Positions 13,718 to 21,320 of a stretch of DNA of 21,320 nt are shown one piece after another. A model generated the notes under the pieces. It was not told where the DNA came from. It was given only the letters and a program-made list of their open reading frames with translations, and did not search any database. How positions within the stretch are numbered: position 1 is the first letter of the stretch; every line of letters begins with the position of its first letter. The DNA comes from Sulfurimonas sp. (GTDB taxonomy: Bacteria; Campylobacterota; Campylobacteria; Campylobacterales; Sulfurimonadaceae): NCBI GenBank assembly GCA_027066935.1, contig JAMOMX010000462.1:1-21320 (forward strand), in the 5' to 3' direction. The translations under genes were made by a program, and so were the position numbers.

Positions 13718-15088
13718 ATGGCTGATATAAGTTCACTAGGAATTGGCTCTGGAGTATTAACAGCTGATGTAATTGATCAATTAAAAGAAGCTGATGAATC
13801 TGTTATTATTAAACCTATAGAAAATAAAATTGAGCTTAATAAACAAAAACAAGATGCTGAAGAACTCTTAACTTCTTTGATGAAAAGTTTTAAGGTGAGT
13901 GCCTCTGCTCTTAGTTATGATACTATTTTTGACAATAAAACTGTTGATATTACAGGAAATTCAGAGGTTACCGTAGATGCAGGTGCAACCGTAGAATCAT
14001 TTAGCTTAGAGACTGTTACTCTTGCTAAAAAAGATATAACCTCATTTGGCGCGCTTGGGGACAAAGATACTACACCTGTTGCTTCTGGAGCTGGTACACT
14101 AACTATAGGTAGCTATGTTATAGATTATGATGAAACTATGACACTAGAAGATCTTGCTCAGGCCATTACTGACACAGCTGGTGCTACCATATCTGCTTCT
14201 ATACTACAAACTGGTAACGGTTCTTACAATTTAATTGTATCTTCTAAATCAACAGGTGCTAGTGAAGCTTTAGTAATTACAGATGATAGTGGTCTTTTGG
14301 ACCCTGCACTCCTTAACCCTTATGATGCAATAACGAATCCTAATGGTTATCAAAAAGTACAAGTAGCTGCAGATGCAGAGTTTAAATACAACGGTATTAC
14401 AGTTGTAAGACCAACAAATGATATAGATGATTTGATTTTAGGTGTAAATATAACACTAAAAGAAGAGGGTGATATATCAAATGTTGAGATAGGGCAAGAT
14501 ACAAGCAACATAGTTGATGAATTGCAACTATTTGTAGATAGCTATAACACTCTTATGCAAAACTTATCTGATATGACCCTAAAAGATGAAGAGAGCGGTG
14601 CTGAGGGTGTTTTTAATAGTAGTAGCTTTGTAAAATCAATATCTAGGGATTTAACAAGGGCTATAACTTCATTAAGTGGTGGTGATTCCCTTCTAAATTA
14701 TGGTTTAGATTTAGATAGATATGGAACTTTGACTTTAGACAAAACTATTTTAGAAACAAAACTTAAAGATGACCCAGATGCGGTTAAGATGTTCTTTACA
14801 GGGGGAATAGACACTGATGGAAATAATACAACAGGAATTTTTGAATCTATTGATGATAAATTAAACTCATATACAGGTTATGGAAATCTTTTAAACTCAT
14901 TTCAAGCAGAACTAGAAACAGAAAGTAATAGCTTAAATGATAGTTACCTTCGCGCTAGAAAATCTCTTGATGCTCGTTATGATATTATGACTCAAAGGTT
15001 TATAGCCTATGATGCTATGATTAGTAAACTAAATTCACAATTTTCATCTTTACAAATGATGATTGATGCTGATAATAATAATAACTAA
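13718..15088 (+). CDS. fliD: Flagellar filament cap protein FliD (hook-associated protein 2)
   Basis: This 456-residue protein has the FliD N-terminal region (MADISSLGIGSGVLTADVIDQLKEADE, with the usual helical D0 segment) and the FliD C-terminal region (about residues 230-450: VDSYNTLMQNLSDMTL, RYGTLTLDKTILETKLKDDPDAVKMFF). It ends in a coiled-coil segment with LDARYDIMTQRFIAYDAMISKLNSQFSSLQ. FliD caps the growing filament and inserts flagellin subunits. It is exported by the flagellar type III system and accordingly has no Sec signal peptide. A short Asn run closes the protein. It is transcribed divergently from fliS, from its own sigma-28 promoter, with AAAGGAT before the ATG. Confidence 0.95.
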   Translation: MADISSLGIGSGVLTADVIDQLKEADESVIIKPIENKIELNKQKQDAEELLTSLMKSFKVSASALSYDTIFDNKTVDITGNSEVTVDAGATVESFSLETVTLAKKDITSFGALGDKDTTPVASGAGTLTIGSYVIDYDETMTLEDLAQAITDTAGATISASILQTGNGSYNLIVSSKSTGASEALVITDDSGLLDPALLNPYDAITNPNGYQKVQVAADAEFKYNGITVVRPTNDIDDLILGVNITLKEEGDISNVEIGQDTSNIVDELQLFVDSYNTLMQNLSDMTLKDEESGAEGVFNSSSFVKSISRDLTRAITSLSGGDSLLNYGLDLDRYGTLTLDKTILETKLKDDPDAVKMFFTGGIDTDGNNTTGIFESIDDKLNSYTGYGNLLNSFQAELETESNSLNDSYLRARKSLDARYDIMTQRFIAYDAMISKLNSQFSSLQMMIDADNNNN

Positions 15089-15117
15089 TATTTTTATTCT
15101 ATAAAAATATTAGTTTT
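15083..15117 (+). terminator. Intrinsic-like terminator of fliD
   Basis: A near-complete inverted repeat (15083-15097 and 15101-15115, 15 bp, loop TCT) overlaps the fliD stop codon and is followed by a short T-run (15114-15117). The stem is almost all A-T. The position at the end of a single-gene transcript supports the call. Confidence 0.6.
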
Positions 15118-15175
15118 AAAGTGAAATTTTGAAATCTAATGTTATTTATGCCCTCTTACTTACTTGAAAGTACGC

Positions 15176-15181
15176 TATAAT
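15176..15181 (+). promoter_or_regulatory. -10 element for dbpA
   Basis: TATAAT lies 6 bases before the ATG at 15188. With the usual spacing the transcript would start at or within a base or two of the ATG. No recognisable -35 is seen, as is common in this phylum. Confidence 0.5.
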
Positions 15182-15187
15182 TTCATT

Positions 15188-16558
15188 ATGAATACAACTA
15201 ACTTTTCCTCATTAAACTTAACACTAGATATGCTTAAAAACCTAAATGAACTAGGCTATAAAGAGATGACGCCTATTCAAGCTGAGGCACTTCCTTTGAT
15301 TCTTAAAGATGAAGATCTGATTGCTCAAGCAAAAACAGGAAGTGGCAAGACAGCTGCTTTTGGTATTGGGCTTTTAAGTAAACTTGATGTTAAAAAATTT
15401 CGCGTACAATCACTTATACTTTGTCCAACTCGTGAACTAGCAGACCAAGTTGCAAAAGAACTTCGTCGTATTGCGCGTTTTGCACACAATATAAAGATTC
15501 TTACTCTTTGTGGTGGTGTAGCTTTTGGTCCACAATTTGGTTCACTCAAACATCAAGCTCATATAATTGTTGGAACACCTGGTCGTGTTTTGAAACATCT
15601 AAAAAAAGAATCTTTAAAGCTTGAAGATTTAGAAACATTAGTTTTAGATGAAGCAGACAGAATGTTAGACATGGGTTTCATCCAAGAGATACAAGAGGTT
15701 CTTTCTTTTGCCCCAACTAAGAGACAAACTCTTTTATTTTCAGCTACATATCCAGATGAAATTATCAGTTTGGGTAAATCTATTCAAAAAGATGCAAAAA
15801 TTGTAAAAACTAAATCTTTAGAGATAAAAAATAAAATTACTGAAAGATTTTATGAGGTGCAAACTCATTCAAAAGTGCAAACTCTTGTAAATATTTTTAG
15901 TAACTTCAAGCCAAAAAATGTAATAGTATTTTGTAACACAAAAATAGAGTGTGACGAGCTAGCCGATAATTTAAACTCTAAAGATATTGATGCACTTGCA
16001 CTTCATGGTGATATGGAACAATATGATCGTAACGATGTGTTAGTTCAGTTTGCCAATAACTCTTGTTGTGTGTTAGTAGCAACCGATGTAGCTGCTCGAG
16101 GTTTAGATATAAAAGAGCTAAGTATAGTAGTTAACTATGACCTGCCCCATTCTCAAGAAACATATACCCACCGTATAGGTCGTACTGGACGGGCTGGGGC
16201 TGATGGGTTGGCTTTTACATTTTATAAAGAGTATGCTGATTCAGATATAAATGAGTATAAAAATGATACTAGAATCTTTGAAGATATATCAAATTTAAAA
16301 ACAATGATAGGGTTTTGTATGCGTCCAGAATTTGCAACACTTGTGATAGAGGGTGGTAAAAAAGAGAAGCTTCGAGCTGGAGATATTTTAGGTGCTTTAA
16401 CGGGTGATGTTGGTCTTGATGGTAAAGAGATTGGAAAAATAGATATTTATGAGAGACAATCTTATGTAGCGATTAATTCTAAGCTTATAGATAATATTTT
16501 ACAAAAGCTACAAAATTCTAAAATCAAAAAAAGAAAATTCTCAACTTGGATTTTGTAA
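15188..16558 (+). CDS. dbpA: DEAD-box ATP-dependent RNA helicase DbpA
   Basis: I start at ATG 15188 (456 residues); the TTG frame from 15164 would run through the -10 box. The Q motif is FSSLNL...GYKEMTPIQ. Walker A AKTGSGKT is at residues 48-55, DEAD at 154-157, SAT at 185-187 and HRIGRTGR at 328-335. The C-terminal domain with KLRAGDILGALTGDVGLDGKEIGKIDI (from about 394) is the DbpA RNA-binding domain. In E. coli this domain recognises hairpin 92 of 23S rRNA, and the helicase acts in late assembly of the 50S subunit. The last residues are basic (KIKKRKF). No Shine-Dalgarno sequence precedes the ATG, fitting a leaderless or nearly leaderless message. It converges on the outer-membrane protein gene with a 25-base gap. 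Confidence 0.9.
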   Translation: MNTTNFSSLNLTLDMLKNLNELGYKEMTPIQAEALPLILKDEDLIAQAKTGSGKTAAFGIGLLSKLDVKKFRVQSLILCPTRELADQVAKELRRIARFAHNIKILTLCGGVAFGPQFGSLKHQAHIIVGTPGRVLKHLKKESLKLEDLETLVLDEADRMLDMGFIQEIQEVLSFAPTKRQTLLFSATYPDEIISLGKSIQKDAKIVKTKSLEIKNKITERFYEVQTHSKVQTLVNIFSNFKPKNVIVFCNTKIECDELADNLNSKDIDALALHGDMEQYDRNDVLVQFANNSCCVLVATDVAARGLDIKELSIVVNYDLPHSQETYTHRIGRTGRAGADGLAFTFYKEYADSDINEYKNDTRIFEDISNLKTMIGFCMRPEFATLVIEGGKKEKLRAGDILGALTGDVGLDGKEIGKIDIYERQSYVAINSKLIDNILQKLQNSKIKKRKFSTWIL

Positions 16559-16583
16559 AATAACAGATCTACTTAAGCCTCAT

Positions 16584-17351
16584 TTAAAAACGCAGCATCA
16601 TCCCCATAAACATACCACGATAATCAGTATTTATAACCAATCCACCCTCTTCAAGTTCAAATTTTTGCACTCTATATCCTAACTCTACTGCTAGTTGAAC
16701 TATTGGTATAATATCAAATGTATAATCAACTTTTACTCTAGCATCATACACTGTAGCTGTAGAATATGTGTTGTATTTAAGGTCAGCTTCCACTCCAATA
16801 CCTGTTGTTGGTATTTGAATTCTTGATCTTATATATGCTAATGGAATAACAATTGAAGAGATATCTGTAGGAAGTTTTTTAACTAAGTCTATCCCAGCTG
16901 TTTCATAGGAGATATTTAATATCTTAATATCTACACCTAAATCAAGTGTTATCCAACCCGTATTATCTAAAATATTATAATATGGAATTAAATCAATTTG
17001 TGACATATAAAATCTTGTTGCTGAGGATTCTGGATATGTAAATGAACCAAATGTACCACTAGCAGTACCTTCATTTAATATATCTACATACTCTACTCTT
17101 AGGTTTGGCAACATAGGAATAGGATGTTTTAAGAGTAACCAAGCATATAGTTGTGCTTTTTGGTTTTCATCTGAAGTATCTAATCCAGTAGCATCACTAT
17201 GAGTATAAGAGATTGTTCCTGATGGAGTTTGCACCAATGTACCAACACCCATCTCTGCTCTTGCAAAATCTGCATTAGCCGTTGCTGAGAACATTAATGC
17301 ACATATAAATGTAATAAGTAATTTTTTTATAAAAGAGTAGTTTGTAATCAT
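16584..17351 (-). CDS. TIGR04219-like outer-membrane beta-barrel protein
   Basis: This 255-residue protein has a signal peptide ending in SATANA (about residue 27), then DFARAEMGVG, a typical start of this family. The mature part has amphipathic strands (AQLYAWLLLKHPIPMLPNLRVEY, YMSQIDLIPYYNILDNTGWITLDLGVDIK, VQLAVELGYRVQKFEL) and ends MFMGMMLRF with terminal Phe. These are marks of a small barrel of about 8-10 strands. TIGR04219 proteins are widespread in Campylobacterota and other proteobacteria; their function is unknown. It has its own extended -10 promoter and no obvious operon partner. Confidence 0.85.
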   Translation of the reverse strand: MITNYSFIKKLLITFICALMFSATANADFARAEMGVGTLVQTPSGTISYTHSDATGLDTSDENQKAQLYAWLLLKHPIPMLPNLRVEYVDILNEGTASGTFGSFTYPESSATRFYMSQIDLIPYYNILDNTGWITLDLGVDIKILNISYETAGIDLVKKLPTDISSIVIPLAYIRSRIQIPTTGIGVEADLKYNTYSTATVYDARVKVDYTFDIIPIVQLAVELGYRVQKFELEEGGLVINTDYRGMFMGMMLRF

Positions 17352-17380
17352 ATTTTTGCCAATTAGAATTATTTTTTACA

Positions 17381-17389
17381 ATTATATCA
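17381..17389 (-). promoter_or_regulatory. Extended -10 promoter for the TIGR04219-like gene
   Basis: The minus strand reads TGATATAAT, an exact extended -10 (TGn-TATAAT), 29 bases before the ATG. The predicted leader is about 23 bases and lacks a strong Shine-Dalgarno sequence. Confidence 0.55.
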
Positions 17390-17417
17390 GATTGATAAGG
17401 GGAGTATTCTTAAATGT

Positions 17418-17445
17418 AAAATTTAGGGGGAAAGCCCTAAATTTT
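17418..17445 (-). terminator. Intrinsic terminator of tpx
   Basis: A perfect 11-bp inverted repeat, AAAATTTAGGG and CCCTAAATTTT, surrounds a 6-base loop. Read from tpx, the second arm ends in TTTT followed by ACATTT. The mixed G-C and A-T stem with a U-rich 3' side is typical. The symmetric flanking A and T tracts could allow function in both directions, but the gene on the other side points the same way as tpx. Confidence 0.75.
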
Positions 17446-17474
17446 GAATCTTAAAAAGGAGGATAAGATTTTTA

Positions 17475-17505
17475 TAGTCAATAGTTAATAGTTAATAGTT
17501 AATAA
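17475..17505. repeat. Four tandem copies of a 7-base unit (TAGTTAA)
   Basis: TAGTCAA is followed by three exact TAGTTAA copies and a partial TAAG. The array lies between the tpx stop codon and its terminator, so it is in the 3' untranslated region. Seven-base units can change number by slippage, but here no reading frame would be affected. Confidence 0.9.
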
Positions 17506-17513
17506 GTTTTGAT

Positions 17514-18029
17514 TTATAAAGCTGCTTTTGCTGCTGTAATAGCTTCTTCATAGTTAGGTTCTGTTGTAATTTCTGGAACAACTTGTTTATAAGTTACTTT
17601 TCCATCTTTACCAATTACAAAGATAACTCTTGCAGTGATACCAGCTAAAGGACCATCAGCTAAAAGAACACCATAAGCGTTAGCAAAATCTTTGTTTCTA
17701 AAATCAGAACATACTTTTAAGTTTTCAATTCCAGCTGCACCACACCATCTAGCTGCTGCAAATGGTAAATCCATAGAAACAGTGATAACTTCAACACCAT
17801 CTAAAGCTGCTGCTTCAGTGTTAAATCTTCTTGTTTCAGCGTCACAAACACCTGTATCTAAAGATGGTACTGCTACAACTAGTTGAACTTTACCCTCTCC
17901 ACCAATTTGCTCATCTTGAAGCATTGGATCACAGTTTACTACTGTTGTTACTGGTGCTACATCACCTACATTTATTTCATTACCTGCTAAGTTACATACG
18001 ATATCGTTTTTGAAAGTTACAGTTGCCAT
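17514..18029 (-). CDS. tpx: Thiol peroxidase Tpx (atypical 2-Cys peroxiredoxin)
   Basis: This 171-residue protein matches the Tpx family over its full length. The peroxidatic cysteine is C62 in PSLDTGVCDAETRRFN, and the resolving cysteine is C96 in AAARWCGAAG; E. coli Tpx has C61 and C95. The N-terminus (MATVTFKNDIVCNLAGNEINVGDVAP) and GKVTYKQVVPEITTEPNY are also characteristic. It reduces hydrogen peroxide and alkyl peroxides in the cytoplasm at the expense of thioredoxin. AAGGAG precedes the ATG. It is a single-gene unit with a clear promoter and terminator, as for an independently controlled stress gene. Confidence 0.95.
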   Translation of the reverse strand: MATVTFKNDIVCNLAGNEINVGDVAPVTTVVNCDPMLQDEQIGGEGKVQLVVAVPSLDTGVCDAETRRFNTEAAALDGVEVITVSMDLPFAAARWCGAAGIENLKVCSDFRNKDFANAYGVLLADGPLAGITARVIFVIGKDGKVTYKQVVPEITTEPNYEEAITAAKAAL

Positions 18030-18081
18030 TTTGGCTCCTTGTTTTTTTTATTTTTAACACGTTTTTATTTTTGTTGAGAGA

Positions 18082-18123
18082 ATTATAGTCTAAATCGGAT
18101 AAAATTACTCTTATTTAGAATAA
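18082..18123 (-). promoter_or_regulatory. tpx promoter with an imperfect palindrome overlapping the -35 region
   Basis: TATAAT (18087-18082, minus strand) gives a predicted start near 18075 and a leader of about 46 bases. Just upstream, 18105-18123 is a 19-base dyad, TTATTCTAAATAAGAGTAA on the minus strand, with 7 of 9 pairs matching. Its AT-rich form recalls Fur/PerR-type operators, but it is not an exact PerR box. Confidence 0.4.
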
Positions 18124-18151
18124 CTTATGTTATAGCTAAGATTTTTTTAAG

Positions 18152-19132
18152 TTAAAGTGAGCTTTTTGGTGAACTACTCAACTCTTGTATAGTGCTAAAT
18201 ATCTTCTTTTCATACATCTCAATAGCTACCCTGCCTATCATGGCAGCATTATCTGAGCAATACTTTAATTCACTTAATAATAACTCAGCATTATGAGGTT
18301 TTAAAAGCTCCTCTATTTGTGAGCGTAGATAAAGATTTGCACTAGCCCCACCAACTATTGCAAAAGTTTTTGGTGGATTTGTTTTAAAATATTTTTTTAA
18401 CTTTTGTGTTAAATGTGCAGTTGCAATATGCTCAAATGAAGCAGCTATGTCTTTGTATTTACTTTTATCTTCTGCTTTTTCAATTGCTAGTCGAACAGCA
18501 TTTTTAAGCCCTGAATAACTAAAAGCTATAAGTGGACTTTGTGAAAGAGGGATTGTAAAGTTATATTCTTTTCTATCTCCATCTTTTGCCAAATTTTCTA
18601 TGAGTGGACCACCAGGATAACCTAGCCCCATCATCTTAGCAACTTTATCAAAACTCTCCCCAAAACTATCATCCATACTTTTTGCAACTGTATCAATTTG
18701 CTCTAAACTTTTTACTTCCATAACTTGAGTATGTCCACCAGAGACCAAAAGAACACTTATAGGAAATTGTGTAGGTTTATCTATAAATAAAGAATATATA
18801 TGACCAATAAGATGATTTACACCAATTAGAGGGATATCAAGAACAATAGAGATCGCTTTAGCCATAGTTACACCCTCTACTAAAGTTACAGCCAAACCAG
18901 GTGTTGAAGTAACTGCTACAGCTTTTAAATCTTTAAAATAGGGTTCACACTCTTGAAGTATTTTTGGCAAAGCTTCTGCATGCAACCTAGCAGCAAGCTC
19001 TGGAACTACACCACCATATACACTATGTTCTAACTCTTGAGATATTTTTTTATGAAAAAGAAGTTTTTTTGTTTTTATATCTGTGATAGCGATAGCGCTA
19101 TCATCACATGAGCTTTCTATACTTAAAATCAT
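18152..19132 (-). CDS. tsaD: tRNA N6-adenosine threonylcarbamoyltransferase TsaD
   Basis: This 326-residue protein begins with the TsaD signature MILSIESSCDDSAIAI. It has the metal-binding HLIGH motif (H107, H111), SGGHTQ (131-136), GGASANLYLR and YCSDNAAMIG near the C-terminus. The protein transfers the threonylcarbamoyl group, made by TsaC, to A37 of tRNAs reading ANN codons, in the cytoplasm with TsaB and TsaE. Length is normal (about 330-340). It has its own TATAAT at 19166-19161 and AGGAAG upstream of the ATG. It is followed on the same strand by tpx, 122 bases away with a separate promoter. Confidence 0.96.
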   Translation of the reverse strand: MILSIESSCDDSAIAITDIKTKKLLFHKKISQELEHSVYGGVVPELAARLHAEALPKILQECEPYFKDLKAVAVTSTPGLAVTLVEGVTMAKAISIVLDIPLIGVNHLIGHIYSLFIDKPTQFPISVLLVSGGHTQVMEVKSLEQIDTVAKSMDDSFGESFDKVAKMMGLGYPGGPLIENLAKDGDRKEYNFTIPLSQSPLIAFSYSGLKNAVRLAIEKAEDKSKYKDIAASFEHIATAHLTQKLKKYFKTNPPKTFAIVGGASANLYLRSQIEELLKPHNAELLLSELKYCSDNAAMIGRVAIEMYEKKIFSTIQELSSSPKSSL

Positions 19133-19160
19133 CTAACTTCCTATTTGTTTATATTTTAAC

Positions 19161-19166
19161 ATTATA
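19161..19166 (-). promoter_or_regulatory. Candidate -10 element for tsaD
   Basis: TATAAT on the minus strand, in GATATAATGTT, lies 28 bases before the tsaD ATG in a 70-base AT-rich gap. The predicted leader is about 22 bases and includes AGGAAG. Confidence 0.45.
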
Positions 19167-19202
19167 TCTTGATAATATAAAAAATTTAAAAATTATTTGA
19201 CT

Positions 19203-19595
19203 TTAACCCATCGCCAAAAATATTAAAGGTGGATAAGCTATTAGACCTATATATGGTAAATATTTATTAAGAGGTGTCAATAGAGTCAATGAAAGTTCAG
19301 GAGATATATCTTTATCTATAAAGACACGTTTCATTAAAACTATTTTTGTCACAATATCAAGTGTTTTTATTGCAAATAAACTAACAGCATAGATATTATA
19401 GTCACTTAGCATCATAAACCAGATAGCAAAGTAAAATGTAGGGTGTTTAACTAAAAATATAAATATACTTTTTTTATAAAACTCAAACATTCTAGCGAGC
19501 ATTCCAATGAGGGTTGTGGCTTTTTGCCATTGCGCCTCATAGATTTCTAAGAGTACAAATATAAAAATATAACTTAATACAGTATCATCAATCAT
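19203..19595 (-). CDS. Conserved small membrane protein between dxr and tsaD
   Basis: This 130-residue protein has about four hydrophobic segments: VLSYIFIFVLLEIY, FIFLVKHPTFYFAIWFMML, IYAVSLFAIKTLDIVTKIVL and YLPYIGLIAYPPLIFLAM. It therefore appears to be an inner-membrane protein. A short helical stretch with ATTLIGMLARMFEFYKK precedes the second segment. I do not recognise a family. I recall C. jejuni as having an unassigned gene in the same slot (gcp/tsaD - unknown - dxr - cdsA), so it is probably conserved in the phylum. It starts 5 bases after the dxr stop with no Shine-Dalgarno sequence, indicating coupling to dxr. Confidence 0.75.
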   Translation of the reverse strand: MIDDTVLSYIFIFVLLEIYEAQWQKATTLIGMLARMFEFYKKSIFIFLVKHPTFYFAIWFMMLSDYNIYAVSLFAIKTLDIVTKIVLMKRVFIDKDISPELSLTLLTPLNKYLPYIGLIAYPPLIFLAMG

Positions 19596-19600
19596 AAGAT

Positions 19601-20683
19601 TTAGATAGACTCTCGTATCTCTTTGTCTATTGCAAAAACCTCATCAACACTATTTGGCATCTGAGTATATTTTTCATAAGCTTTTATAATTGTTTTGCTG
19701 ATATCCATAAATTTTATCTCTTTATTTATAAATTTTTGAATTGCCACTTCATTTGCTGCATTTACTACTACACCCATATTTGGATTTTTAAGCAAGTCTT
19801 CTTTGATCTCCCAGACAGGATATCTCTCTTTGAGTATATCTCTAAATTCTAAACCTCCAACTTTAAGTAGATCTACATGTTTTAAAATATTTTCATCCAT
19901 CTTTTTATCAAGTGCATAAGCTATTGGTAGTTGCATATTAGCATGAGCAAAATGAGCTGTGGTTGAACCGTCTTTAAAATTAATTAGTGCATGAATAAGG
20001 GATTTTGTCTCAATAATCGCATCAAATACAATATTGTTATCTTCGCCCCCACCAAAAAGCCATCTAGCTTCTATAAGTTCAAACATCTTGTTTACCATAG
20101 TTGCGCTGTCTATTGTTATCTTTTGACCCATTGACCAATTTGGATGTTTTTGAGTATCTTTAAGTGTTGCATTTTTAAGTTTATCTATATCCCAATCACG
20201 AAATGCTCCACCACTTGCAGTAATTATCATCTTATCTATTTTTCTATCTTGCATCAAATACCAAAGACCAAAATGCTCACTGTCTATAGGCTGGATTTTT
20301 GAAGTATCTATAAAATTTCCACATGCTACAAGACTCTCTTTGTTAGCTAAGGCAACTCTTTTTCCAGATGCCAAAGCACTAAGAGTTGGAGCAAGACCTA
20401 AAAAACCAACAAGCGCATTTACAACTAAATCACTCTCGCTATCTTCTATAACACGAACTATATTTTCACTTCCTGCAAAAACATTTTTATGATTTACATT
20501 TTTTATATCATCTTCATTTGAGATAACAACAACTTTTGGATTATGCGTTTTAATCTGCTCATTTAAAAGTTTTATATTTTTACCAGCTACTAAAACTTCA
20601 ATTTTTATGTTGAATTTTTTAGCAACTTCTAAAGTATTTACCCCGATTGAGCCCGTTGATCCGAGTAGTACCAAACTATACAA
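19601..20683 (-). CDS. dxr: 1-deoxy-D-xylulose 5-phosphate reductoisomerase (Dxr/IspC)
   Basis: This enzyme converts DXP to 2-C-methyl-D-erythritol 4-phosphate with NADPH, the committed step of the non-mevalonate isoprenoid pathway. Motifs in the 360 residues include the Rossmann loop LGSTGSIG (7-14), ALANKESLVACG, PIDSEHFGLW (metal ligands D and E), TASGGAFRDW, PNWSMGQKITIDSATMVNKMFELIEA and NAANEVAI. The start is uncertain. The frame begins at TTG 20683, overlapping cdsA by 8 bases. A second TTG at 20674 is better spaced (10 bases) from AGAGGA and would give MVLLGSTGSIG, closer to the short N-terminus of relatives. No ATG is available nearby. Confidence 0.95.
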   Translation of the reverse strand: MYSLVLLGSTGSIGVNTLEVAKKFNIKIEVLVAGKNIKLLNEQIKTHNPKVVVISNEDDIKNVNHKNVFAGSENIVRVIEDSESDLVVNALVGFLGLAPTLSALASGKRVALANKESLVACGNFIDTSKIQPIDSEHFGLWYLMQDRKIDKMIITASGGAFRDWDIDKLKNATLKDTQKHPNWSMGQKITIDSATMVNKMFELIEARWLFGGGEDNNIVFDAIIETKSLIHALINFKDGSTTAHFAHANMQLPIAYALDKKMDENILKHVDLLKVGGLEFRDILKERYPVWEIKEDLLKNPNMGVVVNAANEVAIQKFINKEIKFMDISKTIIKAYEKYTQMPNSVDEVFAIDKEIRESI

Positions 20684-21320
20684 GTCCTCTTAAAAGAACA
20701 AGCATAACAATACCCCCAAAAAGGTATCCATCTATTCTATCAAGGATTCCGCCATGACCTGGAAGTAAGTTTCCACTATCTTTTACACCTGCTGCACGCT
20801 TAAGTGAAGACTCATATAGATCACCAAATATTGAACTTGTTGCCACTACAAAAGATATTACAAATGCTGTCCATAAATCAACAATTGCCAACCCTACAAA
20901 CATACCACTCAGAGTTGCGACTAATATACCACCAGCAACACCCTCCATAGTTTTGTTTGGACTTGTTTCACAAAATGGAGTTTTGCCAATACTTTTGCCA
21001 ACAGCATAAGCACCAACATCAGTCATTGCCACAACTATTAGCAACCACAAAAGACTAACTACATTGTACTCTTGATACATTGTTAAGATAAAAAGCATAC
21101 CTGCGGTTGGATATAAAAAAGGTAAAAAGTTTTTCCAAGCTATATCTTTGTTAAAAGCTACAGCACTAGCATAAGCTACACCTGCTAGTACAAACAAATC
21201 ATCACCATAGGGGTAAACTCCAGCTAAGAGCCAAAGACCAAATGCGTATTTAGTTAAGTTTTTATTCTCAACTCCAAAAAGTTTTGCAGCCTCTTTAAAT
21301 GCTAATATATATACAACACC
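20676..21320 (-). CDS. cdsA: Phosphatidate cytidylyltransferase CdsA (5' end beyond window)
   Basis: The frame is open from the window edge (21320) to TAG at 20676-20678, giving 214 residues, so the N-terminus is missing. A TTG at 21197 is internal, not a start, because family-like sequence (GVVYILAFKEAAKLFG, YAFGLWLLAGVYPYGDD) continues upstream of it. The CDP-alcohol signature is complete near the C-terminus: SSIFGDLYESSLKRAAGVKDSGNLLPGHGGILDRID. Several transmembrane segments precede it. The enzyme makes CDP-diacylglycerol from phosphatidic acid and CTP in the inner membrane. It overlaps dxr by up to 8 bases, an operon seen in related bacteria. Confidence 0.95.
   Translation of the reverse strand, partial: GVVYILAFKEAAKLFGVENKNLTKYAFGLWLLAGVYPYGDDLFVLAGVAYASAVAFNKDIAWKNFLPFLYPTAGMLFILTMYQEYNVVSLLWLLIVVAMTDVGAYAVGKSIGKTPFCETSPNKTMEGVAGGILVATLSGMFVGLAIVDLWTAFVISFVVATSSIFGDLYESSLKRAAGVKDSGNLLPGHGGILDRIDGYLFGGIVMLVLLRGLV

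Noticed and set aside
17452..17490. AAAGGAGG on the plus strand as a ribosome binding site for a hidden small gene
   Set aside because: No ATG, GTG or TTG follows at a suitable distance, and the downstream 7-base repeats introduce stop codons at once.
21120..21197. Start of cdsA at TTG 21197 giving a short 173-residue protein
   Set aside because: The frame stays open to the window edge with membrane-like CdsA sequence upstream, so the gene is simply cut by the window.
1..21320. Mobile elements, CRISPR arrays, tRNA genes, toxin-antitoxin or phage-defence genes
   Set aside because: I searched for transposase or integrase motifs, regularly spaced palindromic repeats and tRNA-like cloverleafs and saw none. 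Repeats present are short and local.

Overview
The window is AT-rich chromosomal DNA from a Campylobacterota (epsilonproteobacterial) bacterium, probably of the Sulfurimonas/Sulfurovum type. The evidence is the tsaD - small membrane protein - dxr - cdsA block (the order I recall from Campylobacter jejuni), a TIGR04219-type outer-membrane protein, FliA-type flagellar promoters, and -10-dominated AT-rich promoters. No mobile element, CRISPR array, tRNA or rRNA is visible. No gene-free stretch exceeds 300 bases; the longest (11109-11360) holds an SRP RNA gene.

Region A (159-8587, all minus strand, transcribed right to left) is the striking part. A secreted tetraheme cytochrome comes first, then a 118-base spacer carrying a perfect 11-bp hairpin. 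Five tightly packed genes follow: a beta-propeller lipoprotein, a parvulin-like foldase, a 762-aa predicted outer-membrane beta-barrel, a second secreted beta-propeller and a 733-aa cytochrome with about 12 hemes. The tetraheme protein has exactly eight histidines, four in CXXCH motifs and four elsewhere, which is what four bis-His hemes need. Its layout resembles the doubled-CXXCH, OmcE-type cytochromes that polymerise into extracellular nanowires. The large cytochrome begins with a module of the same layout. My reading is a candidate extracellular electron-transfer conduit with a polymerising cytochrome filament, in a phylum where such systems are little described.

Region B (8716-11108, minus strand) is a second envelope operon: a Sel1-repeat protein, a diheme c553-like cytochrome and a lipoprotein with a duplicated His-rich linker. 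It could supply periplasmic electron carriers to region A.

Region C (11214-12909) holds the SRP RNA gene (ffs), a stand-alone HPt phosphotransfer protein and, divergently, a short nucleosidase-like protein overlapping a short-chain dehydrogenase. Region D (12913-15117) is flagellar: fliS plus a small FliT-like gene on the minus strand and fliD on the plus strand, each with its own sigma-28 promoter facing outward. Region E (15176-18123) has dbpA, the TIGR04219-like outer-membrane protein and tpx. Region F (18152-21320) is the housekeeping block tsaD, membrane protein, dxr and cdsA, with cdsA running off the right edge. A membrane-protein C-terminus (1-117, plus strand) enters from the left edge and converges on the large cytochrome.
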